This document shows positions 25,033 through 36,919 of a stretch of DNA of 64,000 nt, piece by piece. Location: the NCBI GenBank assembly GCA_043228905.1, contig JBHGNT010000005.1:558001-622000 (forward strand), read 5' to 3'. The notes beneath the pieces were generated by a model. The model saw nothing but the letters and a program-made list of their open reading frames with translations, did not search any database and was not told the DNA's origin. The stretch's first letter is position 1. The number at the start of each line of letters is the position of its first letter. Made by a program: the position numbers and the translations under genes. The stretch comes from Azolla caroliniana. Its lineage: Eukaryota > Polypodiophyta.

Positions 25033-26181
25033 TTATAATGATAGATGTAGCCCCAAATCCACATCACCCTGCAAGCTTGAACTACAAGGCGATGTCAATG
25101 GATTCCATATAGCTCGGAATGCATCGAGTGGAAGCTTCTGGCAATGTGATTCTGTGATCTGCCTAATCGGGAGTGCAAACTCCCTTTTGCTTATCTGTGT
25201 CGGATGCAATGGGTGTTTGCATATGTAGCGAGGTTGGAGAATCGTTGTCTTCTTCAAATTGTTGAAGTAGCGGAACGAAACATGCCTAGATGTTTTGCAT
25301 TGTGGGCACTTGGGGACGAGCCTCTTGAAGTGGTGCTGCAATCTTTTGACCATGGGTCGAGTCAAGGCACGGAGTGAGCTTCGTTTGTCGGGCATCGACA
25401 TGGTTGTCACTAAATGCTCGAAAAGCTTATCCTCAGCCTCCTCCTCTGGTTTTGGCATATGAAGGTGTGTGTGACATTGTGGGACACATTGGGCCACATT
25501 GTCATGGGCACATTGTTGTGGTAGACTTGCAGCAGCAGGCCTTGGAAGTTGCTGATTCAACTGGCCAAATTGGTGCACTGTTTTTGGGAGGAGGAGAGTG
25601 GTCAATGGTGTGAATGGACTCGGTTGATGCATTGGAATTGGAAACTGCTGCATTCTGGTGCATTCTGGATGAGTCCTGTGAGGATCATCCATGCCCTCCT
25701 CATCAATCTGTGATTCGTTAAGGTCCACACCTTCAAGTTTAGGGCCATGTTGCTCCACAGTGATGAAATTGTTGGCATGTCCATCACACACATCTTCGAC
25801 TTGTCCACATGGGCCACCACCATCCCTCTCTACCTTCATTTGCAAGCCATTGGAACTGTCCAAACTCGCATCTACCTGCGATGGATCCATGGCCTCGTGG
25901 TGATGATGATGATCACGCAGGGGGAGAGCAGTGCAGAGCATGGCAGAGACAGGGTCCAGATTGGCTATGTCCATGAGATCAAGCCTGCTCAAATCCAGGA
26001 TGTAGAGGCGCTCCGTATTATCATGGCAACGGATTCTTAGCACATATAATTTCTGACACATCTTCTGATGCACAATAAAGATTTCTTCTTCTTCTTCTTC
26101 TGCTGCTACTGCTGCTACTGCTTCTTCTTCGTCAATCATCCGCATCATCATCATCTTTCTCCTGCTTTTATAAGCAAGCAT
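25033..26181 (-). CDS. Divergent Dof-like zinc-finger protein with C-terminal LxLxL motif (intronless)
   Basis: Intronless frame of 382 codons opening with ATG at 26181. Residues 292-328 resemble the plant Dof finger: CPQC, then RYFNN, then QPRYIC. Canonical Dof has C-x2-C-x21-C-x2-C; here the gap between the second and third cysteine is 25 residues and the fourth cysteine is replaced by proline (C321-K-H-P), so zinc binding would need H323 or H326 or is lost. The N-terminus is low-complexity (Met run at 10-13, acidic run, His run at 91-95). The protein ends DLGLHLSL, an LxLxL pattern like EAR repression motifs. Known for the family: plant DNA-binding regulators that recognise AAAG cores. Inferred: a nuclear regulator, possibly a repressor. 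It could also be a decaying paralogue, although the frame is clean. A TATA-like word inside the first codons makes a downstream start (Met10-15 or Met41) possible. Confidence 0.7.
   Translation of the reverse strand: MLAYKSRRKMMMMRMIDEEEAVAAVAAEEEEEEIFIVHQKMCQKLYVLRIRCHDNTERLYILDLSRLDLMDIANLDPVSAMLCTALPLRDHHHHHEAMDPSQVDASLDSSNGLQMKVERDGGGPCGQVEDVCDGHANNFITVEQHGPKLEGVDLNESQIDEEGMDDPHRTHPECTRMQQFPIPMHQPSPFTPLTTLLLPKTVHQFGQLNQQLPRPAAASLPQQCAHDNVAQCVPQCHTHLHMPKPEEEAEDKLFEHLVTTMSMPDKRSSLRALTRPMVKRLQHHFKRLVPKCPQCKTSRHVSFRYFNNLKKTTILQPRYICKHPLHPTQISKREFALPIRQITESHCQKLPLDAFRAIWNPLTSPCSSSLQGDVDLGLHLSL
26165..26172 (-). promoter_or_regulatory. TATA-like word at the start of the Dof-like gene
   Basis: TATAAAAG on the minus strand, 10-17 bases into the longest frame. 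If used as a TATA box, transcription would start near 26138 and translation at Met41 or later. Sequence alone cannot decide. Confidence 0.3.
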
Positions 26182-26450
26182 TACGACAGTGGTGTAGCTT
26201 GCTTTTCTTTCGTTAAATTTGTTTTGCTTTTTTGCTTTTTTCGCCTTTTCTGCCGAAATCTATATTCATAGCCCTCCAAATCCTTTCTTTCGTTTTTTTT
26301 TTTCTTTCTTCCTTTGCTTTTTTTTGGGGGGAGGGGGAGGGGTTCCTAAATTTGCTTTTCTCTACAATATTCATTGTTTCGTTTTGTTTGGACTTTTTTT
26401 TTTTCCTTTCTCTTATAGAAACGCTACTGACTAGATGAAAAAATAGACCT
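26182..26450 (-). promoter_or_regulatory. Likely upstream region of the Dof-like gene
   Basis: T-rich on the + strand, so A- and G-rich in the direction of the gene, with long homopolymer runs (T-run near 26295, G-runs near 26325-26341). No defined element beyond composition is seen. Confidence 0.3.
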
Positions 26451-28249
26451 TTTTGTTGTCGTTGAATGTAGAGTCATTAAAAAGATGAGGAAGGGAGACA
26501 TAAGTGAGAGCACACGACACTCCCCCGATGGACAATTTTAACTGTGTTGGCAAGGCAGTTTAGTGCATACGTTGAGATTTGAGCTCGAATGCATATATAT
26601 CAGTACAAACGTTGGCTTACTATAGCACACCCATCCTATGATTGAGGAGACAAGCCTGAGAACATATTGTGCCTTTGCCATTACTTTCGCTTCTTCTTCT
26701 TCTTCTTCTTCTTCTTCTTCTTCATCATCATCATCATTATTAGAACAATTCTCTTCATCATAATCGTCTTCTCCTTGACGACATACACATCTTTTAATAA
26801 GAGAGGTAGATTGACAGATAGATTTCTCTAATCTTCTTCGGATGTCAAATATGATCCATGAGACCAAACGTTTTCATGTGATGCATGTGGAAAGTGAGTG
26901 GTGACTCTAGATGTCATTACTTTTGCTCCTTCTTCAGAGGTCAAATATGATCCATGAGACCAAACGTTTCCATGTAATGCATGTGAAAGTAAGTAGCAAC
27001 TCTCGATGTTATTACTTTTGCTTCCCCTTTATCATTATCAAAACAGTTTTCTTTGCCATAATCATCTTCGTCAACTTCACGACATAGACAGAGCTAGATT
27101 TTATTATCTTCTTTGGAAAGTCAAGTATGATCCATGAGACAAAAAGTATAATGTTTTCATGTGATGCATGTGAAAGTGAGCTGCAACTCTTGATGTTGAA
27201 GAAGTTTACTATTGAATACCATGTCAAATGAAAGTACACACTATGACCACAATTGAGGATTGGGTTGGGTTAAAATTGTGCACAAAACATAGTTAAATGT
27301 GACGAAAGGCAATTTAAGCACTGTATCAAAGCCTGATGCTTCTCAGCTTGCATCCAACCATAAAACAAAATTTTGCTTTTATGATTCATTCGGATCTTTT
27401 TTATTATATCCTATATGATTATAGGAAGTCAATATAAGGGACTATTTCGAACCTAAAAATTGTGCTCAACAATGATCTCTATGGGAAGTGATCTTGTCTC
27501 AAGGGGTAACATTTATTTCTTGATTTGGTAAAACTTCGTAAGAAAACACATTTTCACATTTTCAAACTCTTCCGAAGTGGAATTAGGGATACTATCGCCC
27601 CATACTATCATCCCATAAAGAAGCATCAGTATCATTAGAGAGCCCCATTTCTTGATTTCATCCTTTGTGTACTCCATGTGCATTTTGTTTTCATTCTCAT
27701 GGTCTTTGTTTGAGTTAGTGTTCCTTAATTTGACCAATGCCCATTATTGCAAGCGCCCTATGGGTCTACGCAAGAAGTTAGTGATATAGTGAGTGCCTTT
27801 GTTACCTAATACCAACATCTTAATAATAAGGGTTCATTCCATATACTTGCAACACCTTACTGCTATGGTAAGCTAATAATAGACAAAGATAAAGGTGCTT
27901 CTCTCGTGTCAAATATGGGCAATGGGACCAAAAAGGAAAGTAAATAACCTTCCTAGATCTTGTAATGGCCTTTAATAAATTAGGAAAAAATATATAACAA
28001 TTTGTGATAGTAAGGCTTTAAACCCAAGACCTTGTGTTCATAGTCTAATAGCTTACAAGTAGTGTAGCATGATTAGAAGAAAGAAAGAAAAAGTTGAACT
28101 TGAGTTTCTATTGAACTTTCTTTTCTAATAATGATTAAAGAACACAAAATTTACCTCTCCAACTGAAAATGGTATGAATAAGAGAATCAATATTTTAGAC
28201 ATGGAAACAAATACTATTGTATAGGAAAACATCATTGTATTTTACAACA
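26451..28249. other. Intergenic stretch with a local repeat family
   Basis: No gene is recognised. A frame of 109 codons on the minus strand at 26538-26867 is produced by the CTT/CAT trinucleotide run and reads as an acidic tract. The repeats at 26661-27200 are described separately. Confidence 0.55.
26661..27200. repeat. Nested tandem repeats with a trinucleotide run
   Basis: The word atgatccatgagac recurs near 26850, 26949 and 27128, each time followed by aaacgttt/atgttttcatgtgatgcatgtg-like sequence. A larger unit containing ttctt..cataatc and a cgacata word occurs twice (about 26690-26800 and 27040-27090), so short and long periods are nested. A CTT run that turns into CAT lies at about 26692-26740. 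Confidence 0.75.
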
Positions 28250-28365
28250 TTGTATAGGAAAAGCTGTAACCTCCTTGGTAGCTAGGTTCAAGATGTAGCC
28301 TTTGGGCGTTTTGTTCTTAATACTATTGAATAAAATCTTTTATAAAAAAAATAAAAATATTTTGG
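28250..28365 (+). mobile_element. LINE 3' tail fragment
   Basis: Contains a ctttgggcgttttgttcttaa word followed by a tgaataaaat signal and an A-run, the typical end of a plant LINE on the + strand. No coding sequence of the element is attached, so it is a 5'-truncated stub at best. Confidence 0.4.
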
Positions 28366-28929
28366 ACATGGAATAGAAGAGCACATATGGTCATGGCCCA
28401 TGGGTATAAATTGGATGTGTTAAAGATTTTTCTTGTATGATGGATGATCTAGAATTTTGATACATGGGTCATGAATGTATCATGGCATGCTTATCATGGA
28501 CATATCATGGCATAGTCATGCATTGGGATCATGATTCATGGGTCATTAATAGTAGTAGATGTATTATGGAAAGAAAACAACACACTTTTAAAGCTCATTA
28601 ACCTTGGTCATTTACCAAATTAGGAAGCTTGCCCGCCACTTGCTTGAAAAATGAATATATCCTAGGTATCCTACCGATCATAATGGAACATGCTCATAAA
28701 GGTTCTAGGCATTCCCTTATGGGCATGATCATTACCATAAAACAAACTTGTGGTTGGGCATTGAACAAACTTATCATATGATGGATGCATTGAAGAGTTG
28801 AATACCTTAGGATAAACACAAATAATAGGGACTATTTACTTTGTTGATGGTGTCAAACTCTAACTAAATAAAATTATCATTATGATTAACCTTGTACCCC
28901 CCTTAAAACTATTCCTCATTTAGGAACCA

Positions 28930-29460
28930 CCTCCAAATCATTTAGGAACCACCTCCAAGGCTCAATCAAGTGGGAAAATATATGTTGGCTATCATGGCAG
29001 GCCGCAATTGGCAAATACGAGCATCGGGAGGAGGGGATGACTTTGGTGATAAAAGCACAAGAGGTCTTTTTCTCCTCTAGCGGCAATGTCCACTCCACTC
29101 CTCTTAATGACAAATCTCAAGAGGTGTTGGAATTGATCTACCCAATAACTCTTTGGATTCTATGGAAACAACGATGTAGGCGAGTCTTCTCCAACCAAAC
29201 CGCACATCCAACAAGGTTACTGCAAGAGATATGGAGTGAAATTGTAGCCACTCTGAAGAGCCAATATGATGGCCTTAAGGGCAGCTCCAAGGGAGTTGAA
29301 AGACAACAAATAGCCTTCATCCAACAGTAGTCGTCCTCTCCCTTTCTTGCGTCAGTGGGCATCCACATAAGATGGAACTATCGTGTCCCTTCAGGGATTT
29401 GTACATAATCGTCTCATTTGTAAAATTTTATAACTAATGGAAGGAGTTTTTTTTTGGTAA
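28930..29460 (+). pseudogene. LINE C-terminal remnant
   Basis: Forward-strand translation gives LELIYPITLWILWKQRCRRV, then VFSNQ, LLQEIWSEIVATLKSQYDG and, after a stop, a FLASVG..RWNYRVP block. The Trp-Arg-Phe helix followed by QEIW and the RWNY-P motif match the C-terminal part of LINE polyproteins and the remnant at 8839-9560. The end has an aactaatgg word and a T-run near 29430-29460. Stops and the lack of any polymerase domain show it is dead. A 22-bp direct repeat (catttaggaaccacctccaa twice) lies at its left edge near 28915-28960. Confidence 0.6.
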
Positions 29461-32400
29461 AAAGAGAGACTTATGTGTTTCTTTTCCTTTGAGTTTTTGG
29501 ATTTATACTTTAAAATAGTAAACATGATACATGATGGGGACATGATGGGGAGCACCATAAACAAACATTTTGAATATTACTCCTCTGTCAGACGAATTCA
29601 CATGCAAATAAATTTGTTTTGGCTTTGGCCACCCCTTATAGGTGCATCATAATACCCTAATGTTATGATTAGCAATTCCATCATCCACATTTTGACACGA
29701 GAAATAAGTCTTTCCCCATAAAATTTTATATTTGATTGAATGCCTCAAATCTTGATTTAAATGTTTAGTTTCCAAATTGTAAACATTTTGAAATTTTATC
29801 CAAACGAAATATATTCTAGCTACTATAATATAAATAAATATATAAGTAAAACAAAAAGGGCATGAGTTCTTTACATGATTCCCTTCTCTTTCAACGAGAA
29901 CCAGAACTCATGATGCAATGATCAAATATCCTGGGAACCAAAAACAAAAAAAAACGGAGAAACATTATTGTGCTCAGAGAATCTTGCAATGAGATCACAA
30001 CAATAGAATATGGGAATTTCTAGTATAGAGCATAGGCACACAACACTACATTAAAGACTTGCGGATGAAACACAATGTAAAGACGATGACACAAAAACTT
30101 TGCTGGAAATGGGCGTTGTGGATCAAACACGACATGTCTTTTGGGAAGGAAAACAATCTTGAAATGCATTTTTTTTTTCAAAACAAAGATACAACATTAG
30201 TATTAAGAAACGCCCTAAAACTATACATACAAGATGTACCTTTTAGTAATGAGCCTCTTTTTCTAACTTCTAACCATCGGCTTAAATAAACACTTTGGTG
30301 TAGAGTCCACTCCACCTTATCAGAAATCCGTCTATAAATCATTATGATGGTTCATATAGTCTCTTATTTCCTAGAAACATTTCTCTTGCGCCTTATGCTA
30401 TGAGGAACCTCCATAATGGTAGAGATGTCACTAAAGAAACTCAACAAAAGCATAGTCGACACTTTCACAATTCCTTTGCATGTAGACCTTTGTTTCTAAA
30501 CTTGGATTTGTAAGTCTTTCTTTGTGGAAATTAAAGAGGGAAAGGTAAATCCAAATGAATAATTTAAAAGAAGATTTGAATACTTATGTACATGACGTGA
30601 TCTTTTCTGATGTTATCTACCCTCTCCTAGAAATAGTGTATTTGGATAATGTCAATATTTTCTAAGCCTAATCTTTAAGAATAGAAGGAAGTTCATTCCA
30701 CATTTGTCAAATTTTCAATTAATTTATACTCAACGTATTCGTTTTGCTCTAGTGGGTGTTTCTCTAAGCCATCTCTTTATTGGGTTGTTTGGTATTTCTA
30801 GCAAGATGTCATGGGGAAATTGACAATCTCCCTTGAGCTTTGAGCAACTACGTCAACACTAAGCAAAATCTAAAGAAAGAAATAAGGCAAAGCTTTAAAT
30901 TAGCTATATTAAACATGATACAAGGCCAAGCATCAATGTGCTATAGCTTAAAGTCTAGAAAGTCAAGAAGATCTTATTTTTATACTGCATTTACAAAGAA
31001 GTATTTCCATAAGGCCCGACCCTTTCACACTTTTTTGGACAATGGGTTTTCCAACCTTAAGTTTAGGTGTTATTGCATACATTTTGATATAAAGCTTAGT
31101 CCTATGAGCCAATGCCAATAGGGAGGTATGAGGAGCGCAACGTCGGAGAATCCTAAATAATACTCCATGTCGTTAATATCATAACTATTTATTGTGGTAC
31201 ACCACATAAGTTTATAATGATGGAAGAAAATCAAAACGATGACAAAATTCATACCCTAAATACTAGCTTCAATTTCTTTTACATTGCATAAATAACTCCA
31301 TAAGTATGAATATAAACGGGGCATAACATGGGTAAATGAATTATTAAAGAAAATAAATGCTTGGAAACTTTTTAAGAAAAGGGACTACTCTTTTAAAATT
31401 CCTTACCGTTTACTTTATTCTTGGCAAACATTACTTCTAATTTGCTATGCTATTGTTAAATTCCATGATTCTTTCAAAATACCTTGGTCACGAAAATAGT
31501 CAAAAGTTTTTGAAGACCTTCAGAATCAGTTAGTGTCTTATATTGCTTATAGATTCAAGGAGTTTCCGTATTGAAATTCTAAAATCCAAAGGTACAAGAA
31601 AATTGGTAATGTAATGATTTGCAATTCAAAGTCTCAAGTCTCGGGTTCTAAGCAATGACTTTGATGTTGCGTAAACTAATTTCGATTTATTTTTTTCCCT
31701 AAAAAAATACCCTCCATTGGTATTAAAATTAAGGTGGCCAGACGCAATATACAAAAACATCTTCAGCTATTTGCAAGAGAACCATACTTCACCTACATAT
31801 ATAATCAACAAAAACTTCTTCAGCTGTTTGCGAAGAACCATACTTCACATAAATATCAATCAACATGTTTCCTATTAAAATCTCATCGTCTAGCCTTTTC
31901 TTCACAATTTCAACATAAATGCATTGACCCTCATCTGGTTTGCCTAATTTAGCAGAAGCTTTTAGGCTATGTGAATATGTTAGAGCATTCTGAAGGATTC
32001 CTTTGAACTATTTTCGGATACTTCTTACAATCTTACTTTGGTTAACATACATTTAGCAATCTTATCTTAAAAAATGGTGTTACAATAATGACGTTGGAAT
32101 TCTTCAACATACATACTAACAACAATAACATGCTCTCTACTAATTAACGGTAATAAAGACAACACAGTATTCTTAGGATCTCGTCATTCTTGATTTCAGC
32201 TACTATTTGAAGTTATTTTTTGTTTGTTTCAAGTTGTTTGGCATCTTGCATGTCTTCTGTTGTCAATATTACTTTTTAAGCTTATATGAGATGTTCATTA
32301 TTTGACTAGAAATAAGTTCCTACTTGGAACCTGTGCCTATACTCTTATTCTCGTAAAAAAAAGCAATGTGACTTCAAGTGCTTTCAAAGTTGGAGAGCTT

Positions 32401-33874
32401 CCATGGGGTTTAAGGGATAAATTACTCATATTCTTTGCCGAGCTTGAGAAAAATATGTATTATCATAGACGAATTTTGTTTGGAGTATAGATCTTGAGAG
32501 AACTATGAACTAGACATATGTTATATTTACTTCCATCTACCATTTGTTGATGAGATTGCACACCATTCATAATCCCATGCAATATATATAACCATATTGA
32601 TAAGAAGGAATACTGACACTACACACAACTTGTCACATCCCTAGAGTAAATATCCTACAACTAGGATAAATTGAATAAAAATGTAACAAGAAGTAAGTTG
32701 CATTTTCATGCTAGTGAGAATATGTAAATGAATGGTAGTGATTTATCTATGCACAACAAGTTCCTTTAATTGGATGTCTTTCTACTTGCAATAGTTATAA
32801 TGCACATTTGTGAGGTCCCCCACCCTAAATAAGCAGTTGCCTTTAGAAATATTTTGATTAGAAAATTGTATCTTCAAGAGTTGAGTGGAAAAAGAAACAT
32901 ATTGCTACATTATAGGCCACTTTTCTTTTCCGTTAATCCTTATGGCCTAGAGTATCTAAGAAAGCACAAGATGATCTAGCATATCATGAATAAAATATGT
33001 ATATACATGGAAACTTCTCTAGTGCACTAATGAATAGTTACATGTAGGTTTACTTTGCTTGATGAAACAACAAAGGTTGAGACAGGAGCCATTACGTCCA
33101 CATGAATTTTATTTTATGGGATCCTTAGCATACATATATTTGTAGTTACAATGTAGAATTTTGGATATAGGTAGAGTTTTGGATATAGAATTTTGTATTG
33201 GAATAATTAATTTGAGAGAGGTTATGTTAAAATAAGATCTCATGGCATTATGACAACTCAAAATTTTCATTATATGAAATATGTTTGACCTATATATATA
33301 TATAAATTTATAATAATAATAATATATATATATATATAATATACACATATACATATCTAGATGCACTCCTAGACAAATGAAAAAAGATTGCATGACTTTC
33401 GTCCTCACATATACAAGGAAATGTCAAAACTGACCAATTCATGTGTTGTTATCCCCACATAATTCAAGGCATGCTTGGAAATAAATTTCCTTGTGAGTCT
33501 GTGACCCATAATTGCAATTGAGAATGATATATCATGCCACTGTTGAAACGTTCTCTCCACAATCAAGTTCTAGCCTCCATAACTTCTTCAAGTTGTTGTA
33601 ATTCCATTGCCATTGCACCCTAGGCGAAACATAGATGCCATATGTGCACAATGCAATAAAGATGTAAATGTCTTGTATACTTTTATGGGGTTCCATTGGT
33701 AATGTCACTTGTCTTCGAGGGTGATGATGAATCAAAAAGCAATTTAAACACATAAAGGCACCCCCCACCAACGCATGCAATGGATACCTTCAACATTTGC
33801 ATACACATTCCCCTTTTTATGGACAAAACTAAGCCTTCAAATACGATGTGTAATAGAAATGACACATATAGGCA

Positions 33875-33875
<1 letters not shown>

Positions 33876-33906
<31 letters not shown>
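33876..33906. repeat. (CA)n microsatellite
   Basis: About fifteen uninterrupted CA units. Confidence 0.97.
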
Positions 33907-33909
<3 letters not shown>

Positions 33910-35536
33910 CATATGTGTGCAAATATACAAATGATAAATGTAAGTTTACACACATGTACATGCCCATATGTAAGAATTTTTGTTGAATAATAATGTTGCA
34001 CATGTATTAAGCACATAGATACCCTTTAATCCTATACGAGAGCATTTTTACATTGTGCACATGGATGTAAAAACGCACTATATTCATATGCGCACTTATG
34101 AATGCCATCATCACAATGAAGATTATGTCCTAGTATCCTCATCTTGGTGCTAGAAGAAACCCAAATCATCTTATATTTCTACAAGATTTATAGAAAATCT
34201 ACATCTTATGCGATAGGAGATACTATCTATCTCAAGTATTGAGACAAATAAGACATTGGAATCTCGGGATTCATTCATCATCATGCCATGGAAGCCAAAA
34301 CACTATATTGCATCTCATCATGAAGATGCTTTCCTTTATGTGAAACTGAATAAGAATCTAATGTTCTAATGCAAGTCACTTACAATAAAAAAGAAGAGCA
34401 AACATTTTAAATGCTTTCATGCATGTGGAAGATATGATGAGTGTGTCATGGGAAAGAAGAGACCTTTGATCCTCAGAAGATTGCTTGTGAGATCATCTTC
34501 ATTGGTTAGCAGAGAAATCTTTAGAAGTTTACGATTCTTTATATGCTTTGGGATAGACATCATGAATTTAAGTATGCTTTGAAGTGTACGATAAGGAAAA
34601 GCCTTATAAATTTACACTCTACCTGTTAAACAGTATATAAAAGGGAATAAAGCATCAAGAATGGAGTCCGAAAGAACAAGAGGAAGGGCACTATTTCAAG
34701 TGGAACTTTGAAAGTTGATATGATTTGCTTCCAATTTTAATCTTTATGGAGATTGAAAAGTAGCAACTAGTGGAATTAGTGTTGACTTTTAAAAGACGAC
34801 ATCACTTTATAGTGTTATACAAATCCTCAAGTGAACTAGAACACGGTATATCATGCATTTAAACATTCATGTACTCCATCCATACCACATTAACACCCAC
34901 CATAGAGATAGAATATTCGAAACATCTCTCAGTCACTAAATTTCATAGAAAATAATGACAACAATTGAACATGCCGAAAACTTTATTATTATTGTCGTCT
35001 CCATAACCCAACTATGTACAATTTGTTCTAGGTCGATTTATGGCGATTTCCTTGCATTACATGTTTGTGCGAGTTACACAAATGATTGGGAATATGAGAT
35101 TTAAAACCTTATGTTCTTCAACATAACAAAGTCGCTATGATATTTGGATGGTGCATTCATGTCCAACAATTTTTCTTTAGTATGTGAAGCATGAGATGTT
35201 ATGAGATCCCAAATGTCCATTATAGGAAATTGAGAAGTATAAATTGGGAAAAACTTCCAAGTTATGAAAACATCTTATTTAAGTAATTTTTATACATTTT
35301 GTAGGAACTTAATTTGGTTTAAGCACATCATAAAGAGTCACTTCAATAGATTATCTCAAATAAAAAAAAAAGTCAAGTTGCATTGTATTTTTAGTTGCAA
35401 GTTGCGAATACAAATTTACTTACCATAAGTTCATGTATATGTGTTTTTAAACTTATGACGTAAACAAGTACAGTCTTGAGAACATTTATATACTTCTTGG
35501 CATGTATGCTATGTCTCCAAACAAAGTTAAGTTTAA

Positions 35537-35559
35537 CCCCCCCCCCCCCCCCCCCCCCC
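35537..35559. repeat. C homopolymer of 23 bases
   Basis: Twenty-three consecutive C on the + strand in an AT-rich surrounding, flanked by gtttaa and ttaatg. True length may differ because such runs are hard to sequence. Confidence 0.97.
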
Positions 35560-36919
35560 TTAATGCAATCCCACTTGACATTGAGTGGGTATGCATGTGG
35601 TTTGTTTTAAAGCTTCTTTGTTGATAAACCTGAATAATCATTTCTTCTAGTTTGACTCAACAACATAACTCCACATCCATGTTGTATAGCTTAATTAATT
35701 ATATTGTGAAAAGAAATGGCAACAAATATTTAAACAACTCAGGTGCCACCACGTTCCAAGTGCGACACAATGTGTTGCTTGCTTTAAGGTGATCGAGGAG
35801 GTGGCCGGGGGATAAATAGATTCAATGATTCCACATGAGAATAAAGTTGTCCTCAATATGTAATTATCGATAGGCTATAAAGTCTTTTGCATTATTTTTC
35901 CATGAGTGGTTATTTACGGAGCACATCAAGGACATGGTTTCTTAGGGTAATTTTAGCTTTTTCTTGAGAAATACTTTTCCAAATAAAAATAACAGAATTT
36001 CCATAGATCCTTCTCACTTTAAAGGCAATATTTGGGAGTCTATGGGACACTATATGTCTTATTTTCAACATGGTTTGTTGCATGGTTCTTGTAAAATTTG
36101 ACATCATGAGTCTAGTGTCATTAGAATTTCTATGAATGTTGGACCTTTCTAGAATTTATTCATCACATGTGGATCAAATTAATCATTATGGATATACCAA
36201 GTTATTTGTGACCAACACCGCTAGAATTGTTGAAGCATGAGCTACCATGAGAAACCCTAGTTCATCCCATGATCCAAAAGTGCACATGATCATATCAAGA
36301 TTTAGAGATAGATTGGTATTTGATATAAAAATGGGAAAAGCAAGAGGTCCATGAAACTTGGATGAGAATGTGGCCTTAATGTTCGGGAAACTCGAGGTGT
36401 AAGTAGAAAGAATGGTGGGGGAACTCGAGGTAGGATAAGAGTTTCACGGACGATTGACATGGAGAAAGGTGATAAAGATGGCTTGTGGAAACAACAAAGG
36501 TGAGTGAGTGAGAGAGAGATATATGTAGACATGTATGTTTATCTTTCATCATAAAGGGGGGTCACTACATAAGGGGTGCCTTGCTTAAGGATTCAACTTC
36601 GTATGTTTTAAGGTCCCCCAAGATCCCCACCACCAAGCACACCTTATTTTCCCTTACCCATTCACTACACAATCTTGTCAAGGAGATCTAACATTGTAGA
36701 CAATATACTAATGATGAGCTACATCGAGGCAACTAGGAGTAAAGTTACTAGTGAGTCGCCATATATTCAAGCTTCTTATGAAGATTTGATCCCCACACAT
36801 ATTGTCCTTTCTCTATTAGTCTCTCCCTCTAAACCTCACGTCATCCATTAATGAATACAAGCCCATGAAGGTTAATTAATTCTAATTACTTCTTGTCTCA
36901 TGTAATTCCATCCATACCC

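Larger units (their letters stand above)
29461..36919. other. Long gene-free region left of the HHO-type gene
   Basis: No gene is recognised over 7 kb. Contents are a TA-rich run near 33290-33341, a CA microsatellite at about 33876-33906, a 23-base C homopolymer at 35537-35559 and a GA-rich word at 36502-36521 that may belong to the upstream region of the next gene. Short open frames are without family signatures. Confidence 0.6.

Noticed and set aside
26538-26867. Minus-strand open frame of 109 codons with a long acidic run
   Set aside because: It is made by a CTT/CAT trinucleotide run, with no domain and repeat sequence on both sides.
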